From NCBI GenBank assembly GCA_965229645.1, contig OZ245893.1:1860001-1924000 (forward strand): a stretch of DNA of 64,000 bases, given 5' to 3'. A program made the position numbers and the translations under genes. Positions 16,752 through 24,695 of this stretch are shown here, piece after piece. The DNA is from CAXQZM01 sp965229645 (lineage in GTDB: Bacteria; Pseudomonadota; Alphaproteobacteria; UBA7985). Position 1 is the stretch's first letter, and the number at the start of each line of letters is the position of its first letter. The notes beneath the pieces are model-generated. The model had not been told where the DNA came from, ran no database searches, and worked only from the letters and a program-made list of their open reading frames with translations.

Positions 16752-17942
16752 ATGTCTTCCCAACTCTTGCCAAAAAAGTTCAGCTATGAGGGTCCCTACC
16801 CTCGGCTTGCCCGCCGCCTGCGCCTGGGCATCGTCGGCGGCGGGCGCATCGCCGTCACACAAAGCGCGGCGGCGCGCATGACCAATTGTTGGGATGTAGT
16901 GGCAGGGGCCCTATCGTCGGATCCTGCGCGCGCCAAAGACCGTGGCGCGCAGTGGTACTTGGACCCCCAGCGGTGTTATGCGTCGTTTGAGCGTATGGCG
17001 CAGGCTGAGGCATCGCGTCCCGACGGCGTCGATGCGGTTATGGTGACAACGCCCAACCACCTGCATTTCCCCGCTGCCAAGGCCTTCCTGGATCAGGGGA
17101 TCGCGGTTTTGTGCGACAAGCCGCTTACCAACGAGGTTGCAGAAGCCCAGACCCTGGCCCAGATTGTGGATCAGGCAAATGCCGTCTTCGCCGTTGGCTA
17201 TGCCATGTCGTGCTTTCCCATGGTTCGCCAGGCGCGCGAACTGGTCGCCGCGGGCGAGATCGGCGAAGTCAATCAAATCCATACCGAGTTTATGCAGGAT
17301 TGGATGATGGAGACCTCCGCCCTGAACGCCGATCATGTCAAATGGCGGCTCGACCCCGACCAGTCGGGCCCGACCAGTTGTACGGGCGATATAGCCACCC
17401 ACGCGGCGCACTTGGGCAGTTTCGTCTCGGGCTTGCCCCTGACGCACGTTCGGGCAGACATGCACGTCCTGGGTGAGCCCAAGACCTTGGAGGACACGGT
17501 GTTCATGGGCACGCGGCACGCCGACACAATCCCTGGAACGCTGCTGGCGACGCGCTACGCCTCGGGCAACCGTGGCGGCCTAAGGGTACGTGTTTACGGG
17601 CGCAAGGGCGGCTTGGAGTGGGACCTAGAACAAGCCGATTTCCTCAAGGTCTCCAAATTCGGCCACCCCGATCAGATCATGAGCAGAGGCCATGGTCACG
17701 GCGTTTCCCCCAAGGTCGAGCGCCTGGTCCGCGCCGCCCGCGGTTTTCCCGAGGGCATTCTGGAAGCCTGGGCGAATTTGTACTTGGAATTCGCCATGGC
17801 GATTGCCGCACGACACGATGGCCGCACAGCGCCTAAGAACTGGGCAGGGCACCCAACGGTTCTGGACGGTGTCGCGGGTGTCAGTTTCATCGATGCGTCG
17901 CTGAAATCCCACAAGGCGCAAGGGCGTTGGCAACCGATCTAG
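16752..17942 (+). CDS. Gfo/Idh/MocA family dehydrogenase (third of three)
   Basis: This 396-residue oxidoreductase has an N-terminal extension of about 25 residues before the Rossmann motif (GIVGGGRIAVTQSAAARM), then VMVTTPNHLHFPAAKAF and the catalytic motif VLCDKPLTNE. CDKP replaces the more common EKP; this is the IolG/MviM-like subgroup with longer C-terminal segments (SCTGDIATHAAHLGSF carries the active-site D and H). It ends the catabolic operon. Directly downstream the sequence turns into IS66 debris, so any further genes of the operon may have been lost. Confidence 0.9.
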   Translation: MSSQLLPKKFSYEGPYPRLARRLRLGIVGGGRIAVTQSAAARMTNCWDVVAGALSSDPARAKDRGAQWYLDPQRCYASFERMAQAEASRPDGVDAVMVTTPNHLHFPAAKAFLDQGIAVLCDKPLTNEVAEAQTLAQIVDQANAVFAVGYAMSCFPMVRQARELVAAGEIGEVNQIHTEFMQDWMMETSALNADHVKWRLDPDQSGPTSCTGDIATHAAHLGSFVSGLPLTHVRADMHVLGEPKTLEDTVFMGTRHADTIPGTLLATRYASGNRGGLRVRVYGRKGGLEWDLEQADFLKVSKFGHPDQIMSRGHGHGVSPKVERLVRAARGFPEGILEAWANLYLEFAMAIAARHDGRTAPKNWAGHPTVLDGVAGVSFIDASLKSHKAQGRWQPI

Positions 17943-17954
17943 TCCAACGGCGCG

Positions 17955-18415
17955 ACCCTCTGCCGACAGGGTCACCCTACGCTAGGCGGAGGCTAAACCC
18001 GTCGCTTTTGGGGCGCAAGAACTGGACGTTCGTAGTATCAGAAGGCGGCGGCAAGGTTCTGGCCATCGCCTTTACTCTGATCGAAACCGCCAAGCTCAAC
18101 CAAGTCGATCCCCAAGCATGGCTCATACTAGCGGCGATTGAAAATGACTCTTATGTTCGCTGGTATAAGTGCCGCGACTGCGGCCCTCGCAGCGGCCCCG
18201 AGAATAGCGGACACGCGCCTCAGGGTATAAGCGAAGGCCCCGTCGGAGGCGAAACGCGAAGCGTTTCTGCCGTGTGACATACAACGGCGAAAAAAGTGTC
18301 AACTCTTTTCGCCGTTGGTATCACTTGGGTCCTCGCTCGTATCGCTGACCATAAGATCATCCGTATCCATGAGCTCTTGCCATGGGAGTTCAGGGCCCTG
18401 GGGTTCAACATCTGA
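17955..18415 (+). pseudogene. IS66 transposase (TnpC) C-terminal fragment, split by 195-bp element
   Basis: Before the element the frame reads LLGRKNWTFV...IETAKLNQVDPQAWL, and after it TWVLARIADHK...LLPWEFRALGF and a stop at 18415. Together they give the classic IS66 TnpC C-terminus. The two halves join in frame only if the 195-bp element at 18126-18320 and one TCA duplication are removed. A parallel, slightly diverged fragment lies at 19926-20500. The N-terminal part of the transposase is absent. Confidence 0.85.
18126..18320 (+). mobile_element. 195-bp hairpin element, full copy 2 (TCA duplication)
   Basis: The ends are TACTAGCGG and CCGTTGGTA, flanked by TCA at 18123-18125 and 18321-18323. 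It is inserted in the IS66 tnpC fragment. The terminal hairpin arms read ACGGCG/CGCCGT rather than the common ACGGCC/GGCCGT, a paired change. Orientation is plus. Confidence 0.92.
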
Positions 18416-18446
18416 AAATTCAAGGGCTCCCCCAACGGACGCTTGC

Positions 18447-18467
18447 CTCTCAAGTGCGATTCCCATG
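18447..18467 (-). repeat. ISAs1 left-end fragment
   Basis: CTCTCAAGTGCGATTCCCATG is the reverse complement, with about one mismatch, of the left terminus of the ISAs1-type element at 20526. Only the terminus remains, joined to IS66 debris. With the ISAs1 right end at 19819 it brackets the GTPase cassette in a direct-repeat arrangement. Confidence 0.6.
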
Positions 18468-18561
18468 ATAAGTCAGGAAAACAATATTGACATAGAAACT
18501 ACGGGGTCTATATCTATATAAAATAGATATTAATTCTGAGTCTATCAAAGGGATCTACCAT

Positions 18562-19401
18562 ATGTTGTGGAAGGTATTTAACAATGTGAGAAGCATTGTT
18601 GCAACAATTATTCCGTCATTAGCTGCCATTCTGGGGATTCTTGCGTTTGATCCCGATCACCTCATATTTGACACAAGTAACTTTCCAATAATAAGCGAAT
18701 TTTTACGTCCCTTTTTACTTCTTTTTGTGGTCACATCTGCAGGAGCAATTTTATTTTTCATCGCTCTGCGGAATATTACTTCACCTGTTGGTTATTGGGG
18801 GAAAAAAACTTCGGGTTATCGACAACTTAAGTCCATCGAGCTTTATAACACAGTTATTGTGGTTGGTCTCCCTTATACAGGAAAATCAACCATGCTTTCA
18901 AACTTGTTTTTCGATGCTACAGAACAAGATCAAACCGAACAACCTGAATCTGTTGTTTGGGCGGCAAACAGGGGAAAAGATCAGTACCATATTGGTTTTA
19001 TAGATATGCCTCGCAAGTTTGCTTGGGGGGAAAAAGAATCACGTCGAATTTCAGACTCTCTGATAATAATGGTAGATCATGCCCAAGACGAAGGTCAAAC
19101 TAGAATTGACCCCGAAAGAAAGTTAGAACATATGAACTTCATAACTGGTTTAGCTGGAACCCTTCATGGAGAAGCTCGTAGTTTCAAAAGAACCTTAGTA
19201 GTTTTTTCAAAATGGGACCTTTGGAAGAGTAAGGCCCAAACAAGCAAGACGTACATTGAAGACATCATGGATCACATCAATGATAAAAGCGTCGAATTTG
19301 GTGATGTTTTTGGAAGCGACATTCGACATTGTAATCACTCTAACCAATCAGGTTTCTTGCAGAGTATTAATAAGATAATCGATTTTTCGGTCACAAGATA
19401 A
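18562..19401 (+). CDS. Membrane-anchored GTPase-like protein
   Basis: This 279-residue protein has two predicted N-terminal membrane segments (about residues 12-29 and 47-69), then a cytoplasmic P-loop domain. That domain has G1 GLPYTGKST (102-110), a G3-like IDMPR (147-151) and a G4-like SKWD (216-219) where the family norm is NKxD. This resembles TRAFAC-class small GTPases of bacterial accessory and conflict loci. The gene is clearly richer in A and T than the host genes around it. The next gene starts 2 bp after its stop, so the two form a unit. The cassette lies between two ISAs1 ends, suggesting arrival by transfer. No exact family is recognised. Confidence 0.75.
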   Translation: MLWKVFNNVRSIVATIIPSLAAILGILAFDPDHLIFDTSNFPIISEFLRPFLLLFVVTSAGAILFFIALRNITSPVGYWGKKTSGYRQLKSIELYNTVIVVGLPYTGKSTMLSNLFFDATEQDQTEQPESVVWAANRGKDQYHIGFIDMPRKFAWGEKESRRISDSLIIMVDHAQDEGQTRIDPERKLEHMNFITGLAGTLHGEARSFKRTLVVFSKWDLWKSKAQTSKTYIEDIMDHINDKSVEFGDVFGSDIRHCNHSNQSGFLQSINKIIDFSVTR

Positions 19402-19403
19402 AG

Positions 19404-19850
19404 ATGTTTTTGTCTTGGTATATTCGAATAGATTTGGAGAAATTCAGCCGAATTATTTATGAAGCACCAATAATTAGCCGACTTCCAGCGAGAATATGGT
19501 TGCCCAGAAGGATTCGATTCTCTGCAGAAATTGGGGACTTTAACTCTTTTACAAAGTTAAACACTCAGCTGGAGAAACAGTCTGAATTGCAAGAATTCAT
19601 AAGAATGGCGATGGGCTGGGATGGTCCTGATCAAAGACCAAGAAGAGTTATGGCGTGCGGATTTGCGCCTCCCAGATTTAGCGGGAACTATATAAAGGCT
19701 TCTATATTTTCAGACCTTATAGAGTGCATTGTTGCGAAGAAAGGAGAATATCCCCGTTTGGGAGGTAGGGTTGCAGGTGTTGGCGATTACATTTACGGCC
19801 ACCAAATTGATCAGGGAGCAGGGATATCGCATTTCAAAATCCTTGAATGA
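19404..19850 (+). CDS. Unrecognised partner of GTPase, 3'-truncated by ISAs1 remnant
   Basis: This is a 148-codon frame starting 2 bp after the GTPase stop. Up to about residue 138 the sequence is AT-rich like its partner, with an aromatic N-terminus (MFLSWYIRID), a basic stretch RLPARIWLPRRIRF, and a GWDGPDQRPRRVMACGFAPPRFSGNYIKA segment. From nucleotide 19819 the frame runs into the terminus of an ISAs1 element, so the last residues and the stop codon belong to the transposon and the true C-terminus is lost. It is probably non-functional. The family is not recognised. Confidence 0.6.
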   Translation: MFLSWYIRIDLEKFSRIIYEAPIISRLPARIWLPRRIRFSAEIGDFNSFTKLNTQLEKQSELQEFIRMAMGWDGPDQRPRRVMACGFAPPRFSGNYIKASIFSDLIECIVAKKGEYPRLGGRVAGVGDYIYGHQIDQGAGISHFKILE

Positions 19851-19925
19851 GTGTCTTCAAGAACCCATTGCTCCGTCCCGTTCGCTTGAACTAAACGCGA
19901 TTTAAGGACTTGTCGTTGTTAGCCT
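19819..19925 (-). mobile_element. ISAs1 right-end fragment, inverted
   Basis: The stretch starting CAGGGATATCGCATTTCAAAATCC is the reverse complement of the 3' end of the ISAs1-type transposase and terminus seen intact at about 21605-21710. It includes the last transposase codons (ANNDKS...FLKTLIQGF) on the minus strand. It is fused on its right side to an IS66 fragment. Confidence 0.85.
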
Positions 19926-20500
19926 CTATATCGTGCGCAATGGTCAAGCCTTGTTCGCCGATGATACGACCGTCAAGATGCAGGCCCCTGGTCATAAGAA
20001 AACCAAGACCGCGAGGATTTGGACCTATGTCCGTGATGAACGGCCATGGCAACAACAAGAACCTGACAGCGCAGAAGATGGCGCAGGTCGGTCCCCGCCT
20101 GGCCAGTCGCCCCCATGCGTCTGGTATCAGTTCACCAGGGATCGCAAGGGCGAACATCCCGTCGCGCATCTCAAAGACGACAAAGGCTGGGTTCATGTCG
20201 ACGGCTATTCAGGCTCAATGGTCTGTTCGGTGAGCAAAAGGCCCATGAGGTGGCGTGCATGGCCCATGTTCGGCGCAAGTTCTTGGATATCTTTGCCTCC
20301 CAAGGCAGCGCCATCGCCCAGGAGGCCATCACCCGCATTGCGCTGCTCTATGCCGTGGAGGACAAGGCGCGGGGGCTGGCCCTAGCCGACAGGGTTGCCC
20401 TGCGCCAGGCAGAGGCCAAGCCCGTCGTTTTGGGGCGCAAGAACAGGACGTTCGTAGGGTCAGAGGGTGGCGGTAAGGCTATGGCTATCGCCTATACTCT
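19926..20500 (+). pseudogene. IS66 transposase (TnpC) fragment, frameshifted
   Basis: The frames in this stretch give IS66 TnpC blocks in order: ALFADDTTVKM, GHKKTKTARIWTYVRDERPW, RKGEHPVAHL and VHVDGYSGS. After a frameshift near 20225 they continue as AHVRRKFLDIFA, ALADRVALRQAEAKPVVLGRKN and AMAIAYTL. The catalytic ADDT block is present, but the gene lacks both ends and is broken. It ends at 20500 where a piece of the 195-bp element begins. Confidence 0.85.
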
Positions 20501-20525
20501 GAGACACAAAACGGTCATAAAAGTG
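20501..20525 (+). repeat. Fragment of 195-bp element next to ISAs1
   Basis: GAGACACAAAACGGTCATAAAAGTG matches the inner arm of the terminal A/T hairpin of the 195-bp element. It is cut exactly where the ISAs1 terminus (CAGGGG) begins at 20526, which suggests that ISAs1 landed in an older copy of the element. Confidence 0.65.
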
Positions 20526-21710
20526 CAGGGGAATCGCACTTGAGAGTTGACAATTTGTTCTAAAGGGACTCGGCGGTCTCCATCACGAGATGGAGCCGAC
20601 ACATGCCCTTACTAGTCAATTATTTCAACGAGTTAGATGATCCTCGCACGAGCAATGCCCCTCGTCACAAGTTCTGCGACTTGATGACGATAAGCCTTTT
20701 GTGCGCCCTATGTGGGGGTGAAACCGCAGTGGACATGGAACATTTTGCTCGCAGCAAGGAGGATTTTTTGCGCGAGTTTCTGGAGCTTCCTCTGGGTTTA
20801 CCCAGTCACGACGCATTTTCACGCCTGTTTCAGTTGATGAAGCCAGACAGTTTTCAGGCGTTTTTTGAAAAATTTCGAGCTGACTTTGCAAACACTGATG
20901 AAAAGCAAAAGGCCGTTGCTATTGATGGTAAGGAGTTGCGTGGGAGCTTTGATAAAGCTGCCAAGAAGTCAAACCTTAACCTGGTCACGGCGTTTGCCCA
21001 TGGAGCGCGGTTAAGTCTTGGTATTACTCAAAGCGCTAAGGCAGGCAGTGAGATTTTAGCGCTGCGTGAGTTTGCTTGATATTCGTGGTATCACTCTTAC
21101 CGCCGACGCCCTGCACTGCCAACGCGAGACCTGCGAACTGATCGCCGCTCAAGGTGCAGAGTATTGCATACAACTCAGGGCCAACCAGAAGGGGTTGATG
21201 AACGATATTCAGACCTGTATTGCAGACCCACAAACGACTTGGGCGAATGAGTACAGTTCCACAGATGCTGACCATGGCCGTATTGAGGAGCGCCGCTATA
21301 GAGTTTATGAAGTCCCAGATTATGTGACACAAACCCATGATTGGCCCCACCTTTCTGCTTTCGTCCATGTGTTGTATAAGCGTGAAGTTGATGGGAAAGT
21401 TAGCCAAGAAGAGCGGACTTATCTTATGTCAAAGCAGAGCACCGCTCAGGAGGCTGCCAATCTAATCCGTGGTCATTGGCAGATTGAAAATAGTTTACAT
21501 TGGTCCCTAGATGTCGTGATGAACGAGGACTTCCATCGTGCGAGAAAGGGCAACGCACCTGCAAACTTTGCTGCCTTACGGCGCATTGCTTTGAACATCA
21601 TAAAGGCTAACAACGACAAGTCCTCAAATCGCGTCAAGTTCAAACGCGCGGGATGGAGCAACGAGTTCTTAAAGACACTCATTCAAGGATTTTGAAGTGC
21701 GATTGCCCTG
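20526..21710 (+). mobile_element. ISAs1-family insertion sequence (about 1,185 bp)
   Basis: The element is bounded by inverted termini: CAGGGGAATCGCACTT on the left and, as reverse complement, CAGGGCAATCGCACTT on the right. It holds one transposase frame, broken by a frameshift. No target duplication is visible between the flanks, so it has probably been rearranged since insertion. Its right end cuts the GNAT/PUA-like gene. Confidence 0.88.
20603..21695 (+). pseudogene. ISAs1 transposase, frameshifted
   Basis: The first part (158 codons from 20603) has the ISAs1 N-terminal blocks FNELDDPR, CDLMTISLLCALCGG and AVAIDGKELRGS. The second part (from about 21070) continues with LLDIRGITLTADALHCQRET, QLRANQKG, IRGHWQIENSLHWSLDV and FAALRRIALNI. 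Where they should join, the first frame reads EILALREFA and stops, while the expected join is like LREL-LSLLDIRG, so a short deletion has shifted the frame. The transposase is inactive unless recoded. Confidence 0.85.
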
Positions 21711-21753
21711 ACTCATCCAGACCTATGAACCGAAAGAGGTCCCTATCCGTCAT

Positions 21754-22818
21754 GTGGGCGAGGTGAAAGCTCATGAGATCGACGGAGAGGACAAATTTTT
21801 CGATAGCTTGCGGAATGGCTACCCGGAGTTCGATGACTGGTGGCGTGAGAAGTGCGTCAAGCAACACCGTTCGTGCTGGGTCGTCTACAACAACGACCAA
21901 TTGGCTGGACTTATATTGCGCAAAGACGAAGATGAGGGCGATACAGATGCCGTTACGAAAGCTGCAAAAATCCTGAAGATCTGTACCTTCAAGGTCGCGC
22001 CGGAAAGTCGTGGGGTCAAGTTGGGCGAGCTGTTACTGAAGCAGGTTCTATGGTATGCACAGCGAAACCGATACGACCTTGCATACCTCACGACCTACGA
22101 AGATCAGGTAGCTTTGATGGAGCTTCTGGAATACTACGGATTTAGGAATGCTGGCGAGAATGCCAACGGCGAATACATCTACGAACGCGATTTTTCTGCC
22201 GAGGCGCTGTCTTCACTAGATGAAAAGACGGATTTTGAGCAAGCGCGCAAGAACTATCCGCGCTTTGTGTTCGATGATGACACGCTCGGGTTTGGTATCC
22301 CGATCCAAGAAGGCTATCACGACACGCTCTACCCGGATCTCTATTGTCCGATCCAAGGGGATCTCTTTGGCGGCGCGTCCCAAGCCGAGAGGATCACCAG
22401 ACCCGGCAACACGATCCGGAAAGTCTACCTTTGTCGGGCCCAGTCGAAACTAGGACCAGCAGGATCGCTACTATTCTTCTACAAGAGCACGTCTAAGAAT
22501 CCTCCATCACAGGCAATCACAGCACTTGGCATCCTAGAGAGCGTAGCGTTGGCGAGGTCTACGAAAGACCTCATGCAATTGACGGGTGGTCGGTCAGTCT
22601 ACAGTGAAAAACAGCTTGAAGATTGGGAGGCGACACTGGAGCGCCCGGTCAAGGTCATCAATTATTTGCTTGTTTCCTATATTGAACCAGCGGTTTCGAT
22701 CGACGAATTGAGAACTATAGGCGTTGTTAAAGGGCACCCTCAGCAGTCAATATACAAGCTTACTCATGATTTGATCGGCTGCCTCGTCAAGCGGGCTGGT
22801 TTGGAGTTTGAGGTGTGA
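21754..22818 (+). CDS. GNAT acetyltransferase with C-terminal PUA/EVE-like domain, 5'-truncated by ISAs1
   Basis: This is a 354-residue frame starting at a GTG. The same frame is open further upstream as LIQTYEPKEVPIRHVGEV until it hits the ISAs1 terminus at 21710, so the native protein had an N-terminal part that is now missing; related proteins that I recall carry a PIN-like nuclease domain there (inference). Residues about 30-150 form a GNAT domain with the acetyl-CoA loop VAPESRGVKLGELLLKQ. Residues about 180-300 resemble a PUA/ASCH/EVE-type domain (GNTIRKVYLCRAQ, GSLLFFYKS, ITALGILESV). The C-terminus may be helical. Its stop overlaps the GTG of the kinase gene, so the two were co-translated. 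It probably modifies RNA or tRNA, or acts in a conflict system; this is not proven. Confidence 0.75.
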   Translation: MGEVKAHEIDGEDKFFDSLRNGYPEFDDWWREKCVKQHRSCWVVYNNDQLAGLILRKDEDEGDTDAVTKAAKILKICTFKVAPESRGVKLGELLLKQVLWYAQRNRYDLAYLTTYEDQVALMELLEYYGFRNAGENANGEYIYERDFSAEALSSLDEKTDFEQARKNYPRFVFDDDTLGFGIPIQEGYHDTLYPDLYCPIQGDLFGGASQAERITRPGNTIRKVYLCRAQSKLGPAGSLLFFYKSTSKNPPSQAITALGILESVALARSTKDLMQLTGGRSVYSEKQLEDWEATLERPVKVINYLLVSYIEPAVSIDELRTIGVVKGHPQQSIYKLTHDLIGCLVKRAGLEFEV

Positions 22819-22906
22819 GCCAGCACGTCATCGCATTTACGGGTATTTCTGGGGTCGGAAAGACAACATTTCTGCGCAAACTTGCCGACCTAGTCCTTCG
22901 AATCTC

Positions 22907-24042
22907 TCAAACTGACGGGTACAATTTTCTGAGTTTCACGCGCGCGTCTTCGTTTGTAAATTGCCAGTTTGCGATTGCGACTTGTTGATTTCGTTGTGTC
23001 TCCCAGGCTTTGATATCGGATGCCAGTTCGTCTTGAGATTCGATGCGCTCCTTAAGGCATTGGCGCGAGAGGACGGACAGCTCTGCCTCTGCCATGTTCA
23101 GCCAGGAGCCGTGTTTTGGGGTAAAAACCCACTCGAAGCGATCGGCGATGCGGCGGGCTTTTTCAGGCGGGAAGGCTGCATATAAGGACGCTGTGGCGTG
23201 TGTGTTGAGGTTGTCTTGGACGAGCACGATCTTCTCAGCGTCCGCAAAATGCCTATCGCTGAGATCTTCTAGGAAATGGGCATAATCGGCTCTAGCACGA
23301 CGGGCGGTAACCTTGAGGTGACGTTTCCCTTCCAGGGGCGCAAACGCCATAAAAATGTTCGCGGTGCCAGCGCGCCTGTACTCATAATCATGGCGTGCTG
23401 TGCGACCGGGAGCCATGGGAATGGGCAGGCGTGTTTCACTTACCAATTGCTTGGCCGCCTCATCCAAGCAGATCAGCGGTCGTTTGGGATCTCGTGGGCG
23501 CTGATAGACCGCCAAAACATGCTCCATCGCCGCTACAAAGGCTGCGTTCTCCTTGGGTGGGATCACCCAGTAGCGGCTGCGGTGAGGCTTAAGTTCGTTT
23601 TTTTTAATGTCCTACCCACGGTGTTGAAATGAACGCTGTCAACAATTTCAAGCTCGACGACCCTTTGGGCTAACAAACGGGTCGTCCAACGCGCGTAGCC
23701 CTCAGGGGGTTGCGAGCAGGCCAACGCGATCAGCTTGGCTTCAGCTTCCCCGTCAAATACCCGCTGCACTGCAGGATGCACCCGCTGCTTACGAGCAAGC
23801 GCGGCTTCAAGGCCCTTCAACACGAAGGTTTCACGAACCCGAGCAACTGTCGAGGATGAAGTCTCAAGGCTTTCACAAATTCTTTGGTCCGTCCAACCCT
23901 CTCCTTGAGGACCTGTGTCAGCTTTGAGTAAAATCCGCGCCTTCAAGTTTGCCCGCGCGGACAAACGCCCCTTGCTGATCTTCGACAAAAGGGTCTCGCG
24001 TTCCTCAGTAGTCAGATCAACCACATATCTCTTATTTGCCAT
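22907..24042 (-). CDS. IS630-family transposase, two frames joined by likely programmed frameshift
   Basis: Frame 1 (24042-23563, 159 codons) is the helix-turn-helix DNA-binding part (MANKRYVVDLTTEERETLL, WTDQRICESLETSSSTVARVRE). Frame 2 (23566-22907) is the DDE catalytic part with LICLDEAAKQLV, VQDNLNTHATASLY and GSWLNMAEAELSVL, so both Asp and the Glu are present. At a run of eight A residues on the minus strand (23598-23605) a -1 shift changes GRTLKKTNLSL to KKNELKPHRSRYWVIPPKE, the usual continuous family sequence. Fusion by frameshifting is common in IS630 elements. Confidence 0.88.
23598..23605 (-). promoter_or_regulatory. Slippery A8 site for transposase frameshift
   Basis: Eight consecutive A residues (minus strand, followed by CGAACTT) lie exactly where the two IS630 frames must join. 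A -1 slip yields the conserved continuous protein. This is a candidate programmed frameshift site. Confidence 0.6.
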
Positions 24043-24695
24043 GTCACTGGCTCCCTGTTGTTGTTAAGGGGCACAGCGAATCAAAAAAACGAACCCTACG
24101 CAACCCCCCAATTTAGAGGGTGAGGAGGACTAGTGGTATTTCAGCATGTCACTGGTGGCAGCCTCATTGCCGCTGCTCGCAATGCCACTCTGGACGGCCG
24201 TGATACCATGCGTTATGCCGATCTTGACGAAAACCAACGTCTTCTGGTCGAAGGTTTCTCTCTGGCACGTGATCCAGGCGCAGAGTTAATTATCATGGAC
24301 GGACACGTCGTTATTGATAGCGGAGAAGGTTTGACAAAGATCTCGAGCGATGTTTTCAGAGCGCTCGACGTTAAAGCCATTGTGCATTTGGAAGCTGATT
24401 CGCCTCGCCTCGCTCAAAATCGTTCGAGGGACACTTTCCGTTCTCGTCCAAGATACGATTCCGATATTCTCAAGATGCATCAAGACATTTCGCGCAGTCA
24501 TGCCCGTTCCATCGCGTCAAACCTTCGCATCGATTTCTATATTGTTGAACACCATGATGTCTCGACTCTTGCCAAGAAGTTGGAAGGCGAGCGCTGAAGA
24601 CAATTCGCTACATCTAATAAGTGTTACTCACATTCACGCAAGGAGAGTTCACGCATGAGACCAAATATATTTACGATCAGCATTTTGCCTGCGGC

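Larger units (their letters stand above)
22893..24130 (-). mobile_element. IS630-family insertion sequence (1,238 bp, TA target)
   Basis: The imperfect inverted ends start GTCCT (GTCCTTCGAATCTCTCAAAC on the left; reverse complement GTCCTCCTCACCCTCTAAAT on the right). They are flanked by the dinucleotide TA at 22891-22892 and 24131-24132, the normal IS630/Tc1 target. The empty site restores the kinase gene. Both transposase frames look intact, so this copy may be active. Confidence 0.9.
22815..24597 (+). pseudogene. P-loop nucleotide kinase gene interrupted by IS630-type element
   Basis: The 5' part (22815-22892) reads from a GTG overlapping the GNAT stop and contains a Walker A (FTGISGVGKTT). 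The 3' part (24133-24597) continues VVFQHVTGGSLIAAARNA, then IIMDGHVVID and a lid-like R-x-R-P segment. Removing the IS630-type element and one TA copy joins codons exactly (KLADL-VVFQHV), giving a 180-residue protein of the adenylate-kinase-like AAA_18 type. It is the second gene of a four-gene operon. The insertion separates the P-loop from the rest, so no active kinase is expected. Confidence 0.85.

Noticed and set aside
20526..21710. Target duplication for the ISAs1 element
   Set aside because: The 8-10 bases on each side (CATAAAAGTG and ACTCATCCAG) do not match, so no duplication is claimed.
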